NCBI GenBank assembly: GCA_017983495.1 | Contig: JAGOBH010000004.1 | Location: forward strand, 124,001 to 188,000 | Direction of reading: 5' to 3' | From: Pyrinomonadaceae bacterium | GTDB taxonomy: Bacteria; Acidobacteriota; Blastocatellia; Pyrinomonadales; Pyrinomonadaceae | Length of the DNA: 64,000 nt | Shown here: positions 54,704-63,125 of the stretch, in pieces | Position numbering within the stretch: the stretch's first letter is position 1 | How the letters are laid out: each line of letters opens with the position of its first letter | Program-made: the position numbers and the translations under genes | The notes under the pieces: model-generated | What the model saw: the letters and a program-made list of their open reading frames with translations, nothing else | What the model was told of the DNA's origin: nothing | Database searches by the model: none

Positions 54704-54731
54704 CCCGTATTTATTGATGTTCGCTGCTGCA

Positions 54732-55178
54732 TCAGCACTTGTGCGGCGGGATCTCGTCCATTGCCTTGACTCGCATAAACCGGATAAAGCTCTTGGTTTT
54801 TGCGTCCGTGATGGTTAGCAGGCCGGCCTCGAGCTTGTACTCGCCCGCCGCCATAAGCGTATCGTGGAACGTCCGCTCAAAACTCATCGTCATCTCATCG
54901 CACGCCATCATCGTTGAAAATATGTCGCTGATCTTCAGCTTGCCTTTTTCGAATGCATAGCTGCCGCCGTAAGTGTTGCAGCCCGAGCTACCGCCGATCT
55001 TTCCGTCGGCACTGATGTTGAGCGTGACGGTCGCATCGTCTAACGGATACGCGATCTTCTGCTTAAAATTGTACGAGACCATCTCCCACTTGCCCTCGGG
55101 CAGCGTTTTGGCGGAAACGGCCGAAAATGTCGCGAGTGCAAAAACAAATAAGAGCGATATTTTGATTATTGACTTCAT
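54732..55178 (-). CDS. META-domain (HslJ-like) secreted protein
   Basis: 148 residues with a signal peptide (ends TFSAVSA). The META domain shows LPEGKWEMVSYNFKQ, the signature SGCNTYGGSYAFEKGKLKIS and a final LTITDAKTKSFIRFMRV. It is the same fold as E. coli HslJ, a heat-induced envelope protein, but its molecular role is not settled. The ribosome-binding site (GAGGA, eight bases from ATG) is part of a predicted leader stem, so translation may be controlled. Confidence 0.85.
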   Translation of the reverse strand: MKSIIKISLLFVFALATFSAVSAKTLPEGKWEMVSYNFKQKIAYPLDDATVTLNISADGKIGGSSGCNTYGGSYAFEKGKLKISDIFSTMMACDEMTMSFERTFHDTLMAAGEYKLEAGLLTITDAKTKSFIRFMRVKAMDEIPPHKC

Positions 55179-55233
55179 GTACTTTCCTCACAGGCGAAAT
55201 ATCGCCTTTCCACAAGAAAGAACGTTTGTGAGG
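55179..55233 (-). promoter_or_regulatory. Structured 5' leader that can sequester the ribosome-binding site
   Basis: On the minus strand the leader reads CCTCACA, then CTTTC-TTGTG-GAAAG, then AGGCGA-TATT-TCGCCT, then TGTGAGG before the start codon. The outer CCTCACA (55233-55227) pairs with TGTGAGG (55192-55186), which contains the GAGG ribosome-binding site. Two inner hairpins would form a three-way junction. All three helices were read directly; the regulatory role is inferred. Confidence 0.5.
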
Positions 55234-55251
55234 TGATGTGCTTGCAGAAAT

Positions 55252-55992
55252 TCAGATCGTGACGCGTTCGACGCGAGGTATCGAGACGCCGAACGCTTTA
55301 AGTGCTGCGGTTTTCATAGCGGCCGCGTCGCCGGTGGTCAAAAAGATGTCTTCGGCGCTTCCGTTGATATTGAGTTTTTCGACTCGGCGGACGAGTTCGG
55401 CGGCCGGATCGATAAACTCGGTCGTGGGGGAAACAAGTTCCCTCAAAACGTGCGTGATCGCCGGGTAATGGGTGCAGGCGAGCAAAATGTGCGAGCAGTT
55501 GCGGAGCGGGCCGATGATCTGTTTCGCCGCGGCTCGCAGATGTTCGGACGAGATGTCACCGCTTTCGATCAGCGCGGACAGCGGCTGGGCAATGCGTTGT
55601 TTTACGGCGATGCTGCGTTTCGCGAACGCCTCGCGATAAACGCCCGAAACCACTGTGCGACGGCCGCCGATCAGGCCAAGGCGTTTGGGCTTAAGCCGTG
55701 CCGTCAATTCGACTGCGGGCTGGATGACGCCTTCGACCGCGATGCCGTGATCTGCCAGATCGCCGATCGCGGTGCTGGCGGCATTGCAGCCGATCGCGAT
55801 CGACGTCGCTCCACGCGAGATCAGATATTCGATCACCGCATCGAGCCTGGTCGCGAGTTCGGCCTTCGCCATCTTGCCGTACGGCGTCACGCCGGTATCG
55901 GAAAAATAGACAACCGGCACGTCCCCGAGCCGTTCTTTCAACAGCTTATAGACGCTGATACCGCCGATGCCCCAATCGATTATCCCAAGCAT
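55252..55992 (-). CDS. murI: Glutamate racemase (Asp/Glu racemase family)
   Basis: 246 residues. It makes D-glutamate for peptidoglycan in the cytoplasm. The two catalytic cysteines are present in GCNAASTAIG and LLACTHYPAITH, and the N-terminal GIIDWGIGGISV corresponds to the DSGxGG motif with Trp in place of Ser. The CNTA motif is CNAA here, so some divergence exists. There are 91 bp between its start and the stop of the methyltransferase gene, filled by a dyad. Confidence 0.85.
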   Translation of the reverse strand: MLGIIDWGIGGISVYKLLKERLGDVPVVYFSDTGVTPYGKMAKAELATRLDAVIEYLISRGATSIAIGCNAASTAIGDLADHGIAVEGVIQPAVELTARLKPKRLGLIGGRRTVVSGVYREAFAKRSIAVKQRIAQPLSALIESGDISSEHLRAAAKQIIGPLRNCSHILLACTHYPAITHVLRELVSPTTEFIDPAAELVRRVEKLNINGSAEDIFLTTGDAAAMKTAALKAFGVSIPRVERVTI

Positions 55993-56006
55993 AAGATCAG
56001 AAGATC

Positions 56007-56077
56007 GCCCACGAAAAGCACGAAAGTTACTAAAATGAGAACGGGCACGTTTTGTGTATTTCGTGCCTTTCGTGGGC
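56007..56077. repeat. REP-like imperfect dyad 3
   Basis: GCCCACGAAAAGCACGAAA (56007-56025) and TTTCGTGCCTTTCGTGGGC (56059-56077) pair at 18 of 19 positions across 33 bases, between murI and the methyltransferase gene. The text resembles a recurrent TTTCGTGCCTTTCGTGG repeat I recall from several bacterial phyla. Confidence 0.65.
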
Positions 56078-56083
56078 CAACTC

Positions 56084-57394
56084 TTACGGATACGAGAGTT
56101 TTACCTCGATCCCCTTTTCGACCGGGCCGCTGTCGAAGGCGACGATTCGCGAGTTCCACGCCATGTTCAGGGTTTCCATTTTCTGCCCGGCAAAACGGCT
56201 TTCGAGATACCATTTCATCTCGTGTTCCGAGCGGATCGGGTTGTACTCGAGCATCTTTTTCCAGTCCGGATGCGAGACCAGCTTGTGCAAAGCGGCGTTG
56301 AACGCGGCGTTCGACTTCTGATCCTTCATCGTCCGCAGTTTGTCCTTGAGCAGCCGCGGATATTCGCCGATGGCAACCGGCACGGTGACCATATCGATGA
56401 TCAGGAACTTGCCGCCCGGTTTGGTCACGCGTTTGATCTCGGCGAGCAGCGGGTCCCAATCGAGATATCTGAACGACATCAGCGAAGTCACCACATCGAA
56501 CGACGCATCGGGAAACGGCAGCACCGGCCCGTTGATCTTTTGAAAACTGAGGTGATCGTGATCGGCGTTTTTCAACTTGGCACGCTCGATGATGCCGGCC
56601 GACTCGTCAACGCCGGTGCCGGATTCGACCCGGTCGGCGAGTGCGTTGAGCAACGCACCGTTGCCGCAGCCGATGTCGAGCATTTTGAGCTTGCCGGCCG
56701 GCAGATGCTCATTCAGCCAACGCCACTCGTCCTTACGTACGCGAATATCGACAAACGCCGCATCGTAAAGCTCGGCTACGTGGTCGTACGACGTGTCGCC
56801 GTCCGGCGGCCGCGGCTCAAATCGTTTCATCTCCTCGGCCGGCATAAAGCCCAGACGCTTTTGCGCCGAAGCGGTGAAACCGTGAGATTTGCGGCCTTTA
56901 CAGCCGATGGTGTATAGCTTTCCGTCCGCCTTATCGCCAGCGGAGACGTATTTTTCCTTGCTTCGCGAAAAAGTCGTGTACCAAAAGAAACCGTACGCAG
57001 TAACATTAAATGTGCGCGCAAAAAACGGTGCGAACCAACGTGCCGAACGGCAGCAGAAAAAGTACGCCGACGCATTTTCGGCAAACGGTATCTCCATCTG
57101 TTCCCATTCGTACGGCGAAAACTGTTCGGGAAACGCAACCGTGCCGAACATCGGCCCGTACATTCCGGAATGGCCGACAAAGTGAAATTCGCTTATTTTC
57201 CTGCCCGCCTGTTTGATCTCGTCGATCGCGTGCAGCACGTCGCGTTTGCTCTCGACTGCCCGGGCGACGATCTCACCTTCAAATCCTGCAGCTCTTTTCT
57301 CGTCAGCCAGCGTGTTCGCGACCACCGGAAACTGGTGTCCGCCGAGACGGTATTTGGTTGTGTAGACGATCAAGATCGTCGATTGAAGGGACAT
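56084..57394 (-). CDS. Fusion of a caspase-like (CHAT-type) N-terminal domain with a class I methyltransferase
   Basis: 436 residues. The C-terminal half (about 200-360) is a class I SAM-dependent methyltransferase with motif I MLDIGCGNGALLNAL (238-252), LPFPDASFDVVTSLMSFRYL and RVTKPGGKFLIID. The N-terminal 160 residues look like an alpha/beta caspase-hemoglobinase fold: strand ILIVYTT, then FHFVGHSGMYG with His75, and a second strand FFCCRSARWF with Cys114/Cys115. A His-Cys pair after the third and fourth strands is the hallmark of CHAT and related peptidases. The fold assignment is by eye. No signal peptide or membrane segment is visible. It lies 35 bp after the ParE-like toxin gene on the same strand. 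Confidence 0.6.
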   Translation of the reverse strand: MSLQSTILIVYTTKYRLGGHQFPVVANTLADEKRAAGFEGEIVARAVESKRDVLHAIDEIKQAGRKISEFHFVGHSGMYGPMFGTVAFPEQFSPYEWEQMEIPFAENASAYFFCCRSARWFAPFFARTFNVTAYGFFWYTTFSRSKEKYVSAGDKADGKLYTIGCKGRKSHGFTASAQKRLGFMPAEEMKRFEPRPPDGDTSYDHVAELYDAAFVDIRVRKDEWRWLNEHLPAGKLKMLDIGCGNGALLNALADRVESGTGVDESAGIIERAKLKNADHDHLSFQKINGPVLPFPDASFDVVTSLMSFRYLDWDPLLAEIKRVTKPGGKFLIIDMVTVPVAIGEYPRLLKDKLRTMKDQKSNAAFNAALHKLVSHPDWKKMLEYNPIRSEHEMKWYLESRFAGQKMETLNMAWNSRIVAFDSGPVEKGIEVKLSYP

Positions 57395-57429
57395 ATTGTA
57401 AAGAAAATACTACAAGACCAATGTGAATA

Positions 57430-57729
57430 TTATTGTAATCGGTTGAGCCAGTATAGCGGACGGCGTTTATGGTGGGCGACCGCAATTACGCGAATCAGAT
57501 CGTTCGTCTCAATATAAAAAATGCTGTATGGATACTTACCGAGAACCTTTCGCCTAATGGAATCAACGACCAACGGGCACGATGCCGGATTTTCGCGGAT
57601 ATGCGATATCGCCCGAAATGCTTCATCAAGAAACTCGCCCTCAAAACGCGGTTCTACCCCAAAATAGTATTCCGCACCCTCGGCAAGCTCATTTTCCGCT
57701 TCCGGATAGAACTCGACATCCAAACGCAC
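57430..57729 (-). CDS. RelE/ParE-family toxin
   Basis: 99 residues with a GTG start that overlaps the antitoxin stop (TAGTG). The sequence shows the ParE pattern: VEFYPEAENELAEGAEYYFG, FLDEAFRAISHIRENPASCP and the basic strand VRRKVLGKYPYSIFYIETND, read here as RRKVLGKYPYSIFYI, then VIAVAHHKRRPLYW. Such toxins inhibit gyrase or cleave mRNA. It is immediately downstream of its cognate antitoxin. Confidence 0.85.
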   Translation of the reverse strand: MRLDVEFYPEAENELAEGAEYYFGVEPRFEGEFLDEAFRAISHIRENPASCPLVVDSIRRKVLGKYPYSIFYIETNDLIRVIAVAHHKRRPLYWLNRLQ

Positions 57730-57977
57730 TAGCGACGCTCCTCTGCTCGCTGACGCAGGCGTTCAAATACCGCTTCCCCCGGAATTGCTTTAACTTCGCC
57801 GGATTCCATTTCGGCTACTCGACGCTGACATTCCTTCGCCCAAAGCCGCTCCCATTCTTCGGGCGTGAGTTCATTTTCCGGCTCGTCCAGACTTCGCAGC
57901 AGCAAAGCTGCCAGCCGGCCGCGTTCCTTAAAATCCAGACTCAACGCTTGCCTTTCTAATGCTGCGACGTCGATCAT
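57729..57977 (-). CDS. PF09720-type addiction-module antitoxin
   Basis: 82 residues from the ATG at 57977 (GAGG eight bases upstream; an in-frame TTG at 57983 is less likely). It has the helical family pattern ALSLDFKERGRLAALLLRSL and TPEEWERLWAKECQRRVAEM, then GEVKAIPGEAVFERLR. This component is typically paired with ParE-like toxins. It has no clear DNA-binding domain in this length. Confidence 0.82.
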   Translation of the reverse strand: MIDVAALERQALSLDFKERGRLAALLLRSLDEPENELTPEEWERLWAKECQRRVAEMESGEVKAIPGEAVFERLRQRAEERR

Positions 57978-58051
57978 ACCCAAAACCTCACTCCGACATT
58001 TTATATACTTTTCGATCTTATGACCAATATTTTGTAGTGCACACCGGGCAC

Positions 58052-59800
58052 CTACACAACCTCGCCGCGGCTGAGGCGTTCGTTGCGGTGGACCTTGTCC
58101 AGATAGACCTTAGCAGCGTCGGACTGAAACATCTCTCGCTCTTCTTCGTGATCGGTCACGGGCTCGAGTGCGGTGTCCATATAGTTGAGCCTTTCCGGAT
58201 CTTTGCGGACCCGCATATAGATAAGACGCATACGGACGTATAGCGACGCCCACTGAAACTGCTTTCGGAGCGTTTCGGCAAGGTACTTAGGATAAAACAC
58301 TAGCGGGCTTTCCTGCGGCAGATCAGAACGCCGGTTCTTTCGCGCCTTGATCCGCAGAAATCCGCCTTCGAGCGGGTGAATTCCCTCGATGCCGATGCAA
58401 CCCTTAAACCATACGATAAAGAACATCGTCTTTCCCGGGCTCGTTCCGGTCGCGATGCATCGTTTCAAAACGGTCTCAACGTGCTGGTCCGTGTAGTATG
58501 TCTCCCACGCTTTTCGATAGGTCGAACGCCACTCGGTCCGCGACATTATCGGGTGATCGGTGACGTCGTGGTTGAGGTCGTATTTATTGAGGTCAACATC
58601 CATCGCGATGCCTGCTTCGTGCAGCTTTTTGTGATCCTCGGAACCCGGCAATGGCGTCAGGTAGAAAAATTCGAGCAGATCGACCGGCAATTCACGTTTG
58701 ATGATCTCGATGTCGCTGATGATCGATTCGGGCGTGTCGTTTGGAAACCCGAGGATGTAACCGCAATAGGTGACGATGCCGGCGTGCTTCCACGCGAGCA
58801 GCATCTCCCGGTAATCGGTGATCTTGTTCTGCCTCTTTTTTGCACCGAGCAGGCTGTCGGGATTGATATTCTCAAGCCCGATAAAGACACGCTTGACGCC
58901 GGCACGCTTACATTTTTCGATAAAATTCGGCAGCTTATGGCAGAGCGTATCGACCTGGATGATAAAGCTGATCTTGAGCTGCTCGACCTCACGCAGATCG
59001 ATCAGCTTGTCGAGAATGATCTCCCAGTCCTTGTTCCGTGCAAAATTGTCGTCCGTTATAAAGAATGAGTGCAGCCCCTGAGCGACGTTGGCTCGAACGA
59101 TGCGTTCGATATCGTCGGGCGAACGCCGACGCGATTTGCGGCCCTGGACATTGATGATCGTGCAAAACGAACACGCGAACGGACACCCGCGGCCCGCGTC
59201 AAAGCTCGTCGTCGCACCCGCCGTCAGATGGACACGTTCGGCCGGCAGTAGCGGCGAAGCGACGCCCTCGATATTGGGCAGGTCGTCCATGAAATTGTAA
59301 ACAGGTTCGAGCCGACCGTTGAAGGCGTCGAGCAAAACCTGGCCGAGACGCCCCTCAGCCTCGCCGGCAAAGAGCGAAACGCCCATGTCTAGGGCCTTTT
59401 GAACGAACGGATCGCGTTCCTTCAGCATCGCCATCGTGCCGGAAACGTGAAATCCGCCGATGCCGACCTTGATGCCCTGTGCACGCAGCGGTTTGGCGAT
59501 ATCCAGAGCACGCGGAAACTGATTGGACTGGACGCCGACAAGCATCACCATCCCGTCGTCGCCTGCCCGGACGAGCGACGCCATTTTGGCAACGTCGATG
59601 ACCGTGTTCGTCTCGTCAAACGCGTGAATATCAAACTCGACATCCTCGCCGAGCACCTTGTCCGCCGCACACTCGAGCGACAGCCCGTACAGTGCCGCCA
59701 GCGAATTCGACGGTATAGCCGAGCGATACCACTGGATGACATACCCGTTGTCATCGTAGTGAGATGGCTTGATCAAAACTAGGCTAAACCGCTTTTTCAT
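58052..59800 (-). CDS. B12-binding-type radical SAM protein
   Basis: 582 residues from the ATG at 59800; a TTG at 59839 would add 13 residues lacking support. The N-terminal cobalamin-binding-like domain (about 1-170) has VLIKPSHYDDNGYVIQWY and VGIGGFHVSGTMAM. The radical SAM core begins with GRGCPFACSFCTIIN, a CxxxCxxC 4Fe-4S motif, then FFITDDNFARNKDWEIIL and GLENINPDSLLGAKKRQ. A C-terminal extension (about 400-582) is DUF4070-like. Members of this broad class carry out B12-dependent methylations or rearrangements; the substrate is unknown. It is upstream of the toxin-antitoxin pair on the same strand, with a 74-bp gap. Confidence 0.85.
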   Translation of the reverse strand: MKKRFSLVLIKPSHYDDNGYVIQWYRSAIPSNSLAALYGLSLECAADKVLGEDVEFDIHAFDETNTVIDVAKMASLVRAGDDGMVMLVGVQSNQFPRALDIAKPLRAQGIKVGIGGFHVSGTMAMLKERDPFVQKALDMGVSLFAGEAEGRLGQVLLDAFNGRLEPVYNFMDDLPNIEGVASPLLPAERVHLTAGATTSFDAGRGCPFACSFCTIINVQGRKSRRRSPDDIERIVRANVAQGLHSFFITDDNFARNKDWEIILDKLIDLREVEQLKISFIIQVDTLCHKLPNFIEKCKRAGVKRVFIGLENINPDSLLGAKKRQNKITDYREMLLAWKHAGIVTYCGYILGFPNDTPESIISDIEIIKRELPVDLLEFFYLTPLPGSEDHKKLHEAGIAMDVDLNKYDLNHDVTDHPIMSRTEWRSTYRKAWETYYTDQHVETVLKRCIATGTSPGKTMFFIVWFKGCIGIEGIHPLEGGFLRIKARKNRRSDLPQESPLVFYPKYLAETLRKQFQWASLYVRMRLIYMRVRKDPERLNYMDTALEPVTDHEEEREMFQSDAAKVYLDKVHRNERLSRGEVV

Positions 59801-59890
59801 TGTGGTTGAAAGTTTATAGAAATCACCGGTGCAATACAAGATTTGCGATTACTTTAGGCCGCTGTTCAAAAACGTTGGTTCGTATCCGCT

Positions 59891-61213
59891 CTACAGCATC
59901 CCGCGTTCTTTGACCCGAAGGTAGTTTTCGAGCAGCTTCGGAGCGAGGGTCTGTGTGGTTACGTCGAGGGCCAGGCCGCCGATGGTCTCGACCATTCGCA
60001 GGGCGGTTTCGCGTTGGTGGATGATCTCCTCGGCGGCGGACTGCTTAAATACTTCTTTGATGTCCTCGGGCTTGCGGCCGATCAAGGCTCCGAGATCGCG
60101 GTCGCCGATGGTGGCGACCAGCGGCAGATGCCGCGGCCTCAGCAGCTTGAGCGAGCGGATCAGGTCCTGCGAGCTGTCCTTGTCGACGACGTCGGTCAGG
60201 ATGACGACAAATGCACGCTTTTTCAGGTTCGACGCCATGAACTGAAATGCCCGTGCGTACGACGGTTCGATCAGCTCGGGTTCGAGGTCGTGAAGTGCCT
60301 CGAGCACGGCGTCGATGTGTTCGAGCCCGCGTTTTGGCGGCAGGAATTTACGCACCTTTCGGCCGAATACGACCAGGCCGCAATTGTCCCCGGCCCGCGA
60401 GCACGCCGACATCAGCGCGAGACTGGCATGGATGGCCGTGTCGAATTTGGTCTCGTCGTCGATGCGTCCCGTCATCAGACGGCCGGCGTCGATGGCGATC
60501 ATCACCGTCTGGTCACGTTCGATCTGATATTGCCGCGTCGTCAGCTTCGAACGCCTCGCCGTCGCCGTCCAGGAAATATGCCTGAGTTCGTCGCCGCGAA
60601 CGTAATCCCGCATCGACTCGAATTCTCGACCCTCGCCCCGTCTGACGGCACGCCGCTGTATCGCCAAAAATGAACGGGCTCCGAGAGCTTTCAGTTCCAT
60701 CTCGCGTGCCCGCCGCATGTTCGGATAGACCTTTACGCCCTGCGGTTCGCCGAGCTCAGCCTGACACCAGACGAGTCCGAGCCTTGAGGCATATCGCACC
60801 GCCGTTTTGCCAAATTCGTATCGTCCGCGTTTCGGCGACGTGACGTGATAGTAAAATTCCGCGTTCGTTTGTGCCGCGACATTAAATGCCGCCTCGCGCG
60901 TCTCGTCGAGCTTCATCTCGGGCGGAAATTCGTCCTTGATTCGAATATAAACGTCACGCGGCGACGCGTTTTCAACGATCAGGCTGACCCGCACCGGGTC
61001 GCCGATCGCAAATCGCGAACCAAACTCGCGGCGGATCGTAAATTCTTCAGGCAGCGTGCGGCTGAGCCAATAGTCGGCCACGGCGGCGGCGATAAGCAAA
61101 AAATCGAGGATAAATACGGCGGTGCGGAGTTCGGGCTGTTTCCACGACAGTGCCAGCGGCACGATGCCGAGAGCCAGCAGCACGTAGAATCTGCGTGAGA
61201 AGACGAATCCCAT
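59891..61213 (-). CDS. DUF58-family protein with von Willebrand-like domain
   Basis: 440 residues. Two N-terminal hydrophobic helices (about 8-45) are followed by a beta domain and the DUF58 signature YVRGDELRHISWTATARR, leading to a vWA-like domain with VMIAIDAGRLM. Family members often sit beside MoxR ATPases and transglutaminases in envelope or chaperone-like systems. Neither partner gene is in the window. It is divergent from the secreted-protein gene at 61340. Confidence 0.85.
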   Translation of the reverse strand: MGFVFSRRFYVLLALGIVPLALSWKQPELRTAVFILDFLLIAAAVADYWLSRTLPEEFTIRREFGSRFAIGDPVRVSLIVENASPRDVYIRIKDEFPPEMKLDETREAAFNVAAQTNAEFYYHVTSPKRGRYEFGKTAVRYASRLGLVWCQAELGEPQGVKVYPNMRRAREMELKALGARSFLAIQRRAVRRGEGREFESMRDYVRGDELRHISWTATARRSKLTTRQYQIERDQTVMIAIDAGRLMTGRIDDETKFDTAIHASLALMSACSRAGDNCGLVVFGRKVRKFLPPKRGLEHIDAVLEALHDLEPELIEPSYARAFQFMASNLKKRAFVVILTDVVDKDSSQDLIRSLKLLRPRHLPLVATIGDRDLGALIGRKPEDIKEVFKQSAAEEIIHQRETALRMVETIGGLALDVTTQTLAPKLLENYLRVKERGML

Positions 61214-61339
61214 AGGTCGATGCGATTATAGCACCGCTTCGCCAAACGCTTTAAGTAAATGCCGCCGCTCAAGCAACTTATTGCAGGGTTGTCGGCTCTA
61301 ATGGTTAGTTAATTTGGTTTCTCTTTCGGAGGTTTGGCC

Positions 61340-61831
61340 GTGAAAGCGTCATTTTTATTGCTGATATTATTGCTTTGCCCGATGCTGGCATATTCTCAAA
61401 CCGCCGGCGCCGGCGTCGAAGAGCTTTTCCTTGCCAAGGATGACGGCAACGGGAAGGCCGGCGATGTGGTCTCGAGCTTTTTCACGACCGACGTCCCGAT
61501 CTATTGCATCGTCCAGCTCGATTCGGACAAGCCGGTGACGGTCAAGATGAATTTCGTCGCGGTCGCGGTCGCCGGCGTCAAACCCGACTCCAAGGTCGTC
61601 ACAACCAGCTACACGACAAAAGAGGGCCAGAGCCGTGTCAACTTCACCGGAAAACCCTTCGATAAATGGAACGCCGGCAAGTACAAGGTCGAGATCTATC
61701 TCGACGGCAAGCTTGCCAAAGACCTGACGTTTGACATTCGCCCCGCCTCGGGCAGCCCCGACGGTGCCGCCTACTTTCAGCCGAAAGCCGCAACGAAGCC
61801 GAAACCCGCACCTCGCCCTAAAAAGAACTAG
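61340..61831 (+). CDS. Small secreted protein of unknown function
   Basis: 163 residues. A GTG start at 61340 is favoured because GGAGG lies seven bases upstream; the TTG at 61334 would leave one base. The signal peptide ends at AYSQ. The mature part is a beta-rich domain (VSSFFTTDVPIYCIVQLDSD, VEIYLDGKLAKDLTFDIRPA) with a Pro/Lys-rich tail (PKPAPRPKKN). No family recognised. It resembles other small envelope proteins in this window in size and layout. Confidence 0.7.
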   Translation: MKASFLLLILLLCPMLAYSQTAGAGVEELFLAKDDGNGKAGDVVSSFFTTDVPIYCIVQLDSDKPVTVKMNFVAVAVAGVKPDSKVVTTSYTTKEGQSRVNFTGKPFDKWNAGKYKVEIYLDGKLAKDLTFDIRPASGSPDGAAYFQPKAATKPKPAPRPKKN

Positions 61832-61925
61832 TTGCCGTTTGGAATGCAAGATAAGTAAATTCTCGACGTTCTTCCAACAACAAGACACGATCTGGCTTGG
61901 AATAAACAACTAACGGGAGAATTTT

Positions 61926-62210
61926 ATGAAGAAGACAATTTTGGCATTAGGGCTGGTCTCGCTGTTCGGAATGAACGCGTTTGCGTCAGTTTACATCAGG
62001 TATTACAACAAGGATTCGCAGGTTTGGACATTTAAGGTAAAGATGGACGGCCAAAACAAAGAGGTGACGTTCAACGGCTCGACCAGCGGAGCAGCGACCA
62101 TCGGCGGCAGCGGCACCAAAGCCATCGTCAGCACCAAATGCGGCGATGTCGAGATCAGCGATAATGCAAAGATCGAGATCAAAAACGGCTGCATAACTTT
62201 CGTTAAATAG
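61926..62210 (+). CDS. Very small secreted protein of unknown function
   Basis: 94 residues, GGGAGA 6 bases upstream of ATG. A signal peptide ends at NAFA-S. The mature domain of about 70 residues contains YYNKDSQVWTFKVKMDGQNK, two CG/NGC cysteines (KCGDVEIS and IKNGCITF) that could form a disulphide, and short beta strands. No family recognised. A terminator follows. Confidence 0.72.
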   Translation: MKKTILALGLVSLFGMNAFASVYIRYYNKDSQVWTFKVKMDGQNKEVTFNGSTSGAATIGGSGTKAIVSTKCGDVEISDNAKIEIKNGCITFVK

Positions 62211-62241
62211 CGTTTGCCTCTCAACACTACTACGATCTACG

Positions 62242-62268
62242 GCCTCGCCCGACGGCGGGGCTGTTTTA
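62242..62268 (+). terminator. Rho-independent terminator
   Basis: GCCTCGCC (62242-62249) with GGCGGGGC (62254-62261), one wobble pair, CGAC loop, then TGTTTTATT. Confidence 0.8.
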
Positions 62269-62343
62269 TTGCGAAGGTGGAGTTATAATGCTACGTTTTC
62301 GATATTCGGCTGACTTATCCAAGCCGTTCGGCAAAGATCACTT

Positions 62344-62658
62344 ATGTTTATCGCACTATATCACTGGAGTGTTAAGGACGGGTCCGAACAGGAATTTCAG
62401 GACGGCTGGCGTGTTTTGACCGAGGAGATCTACCGCGATTGCGGCAGTCTCGGGTCGCGTCTGCATCGTGCGGAAGACGGCACGTGGATCGCCTATGCCC
62501 AATGGCCAGACCGGGCAACGTACGACGCAGCCCGAAACATCCCCGACGCTGACGAGGCCGCCCGGGTCCGGTTTCGCGACAGCATCGCCGAATCGTTTCC
62601 CGTCACGTTCATGCAGGTGACCGACGATCTGCTGCAGCCAAACAAGTCAATCGACTAG
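62344..62658 (+). CDS. ABM-like (antibiotic biosynthesis monooxygenase-type) domain protein
   Basis: 104 residues, single ferredoxin-like domain: FIALYHWSVKDGSEQEFQDG, then GSLGSRLHRAEDGTWIAYAQW and AARVRFRDSIAESF. Size and strand pattern match the ABM/dimeric alpha-beta barrel superfamily. Members include monooxygenases, heme-degrading enzymes and simple binding proteins, so substrate cannot be assigned. It is cytoplasmic (no signal peptide). Confidence 0.7.
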   Translation: MFIALYHWSVKDGSEQEFQDGWRVLTEEIYRDCGSLGSRLHRAEDGTWIAYAQWPDRATYDAARNIPDADEAARVRFRDSIAESFPVTFMQVTDDLLQPNKSID

Positions 62659-62671
62659 TTCCCGTTGCTCA

Positions 62672-62707
62672 CAAAAAATGGCTGCCCGATCGAAACCCGG
62701 CAGCCAT
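62672..62707 (-). terminator. Terminator of the RNA-binding protein gene
   Basis: On the minus strand ATGGCTGCC (62707-62699) pairs with GGCAGCCAT (62686-62678), 12-base loop, then TTTTTT (62678-62673). It also lies 14 bp past the plus-strand ABM gene stop and could serve both. Confidence 0.85.
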
Positions 62708-62735
62708 ATTTGCTTTCAAAAGCTCTGGTTACGAA

Positions 62736-63125
62736 CTACCAGCGGTCCGATCCGCCGCCGTAGCCGCCGCCGCGGCTTCCACCGCCACCGCCACGGTTTC
62801 CGCCGCCATAGCCGCCACCGCCGCCGCGATGTCCACCACCGCCGCCGCCGCCGTACCCGCCGCGTCCGCCGCGATCTTCGCGGGGTTTCGCTTCGTTGAC
62901 CTTGATCTCGCGACCGCTGACTTCCTTGCCGTTAAATTCGGCAATTGCGCGTTCGCCTTCTTCCTGCGAAGACATTTCGACGAAGCCGAATCCGCGTGAG
63001 CGGCCGGTTTCGCGGTCTTCGACAACCGAAGCTGACTCGACGGTGCCGACGCTTGCGAACAATTCTTCCAGATCAAAGCTTGAGGTCTGGAACGAGAGAT
63101 TACCTACATACAGTTTCATTGACAT
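62736..63125 (-). CDS. Glycine-rich RRM RNA-binding protein
   Basis: 129 residues. One RNA recognition motif (1-80) with RNP2 (LYVGNL) and RNP1 (RGFGFVEM) is followed by a Gly/Arg-rich tail (GGRGGYGGGG, GGGYGGGNRGG). Such proteins are typical bacterial RNA chaperones, often cold-induced, and are common in cyanobacteria and Acidobacteriota. The long upstream leader with AGGGAAAGG near the start would fit post-transcriptional control, but no structure was proven. Confidence 0.93.
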   Translation of the reverse strand: MSMKLYVGNLSFQTSSFDLEELFASVGTVESASVVEDRETGRSRGFGFVEMSSQEEGERAIAEFNGKEVSGREIKVNEAKPREDRGGRGGYGGGGGGGHRGGGGGYGGGNRGGGGGSRGGGYGGGSDRW

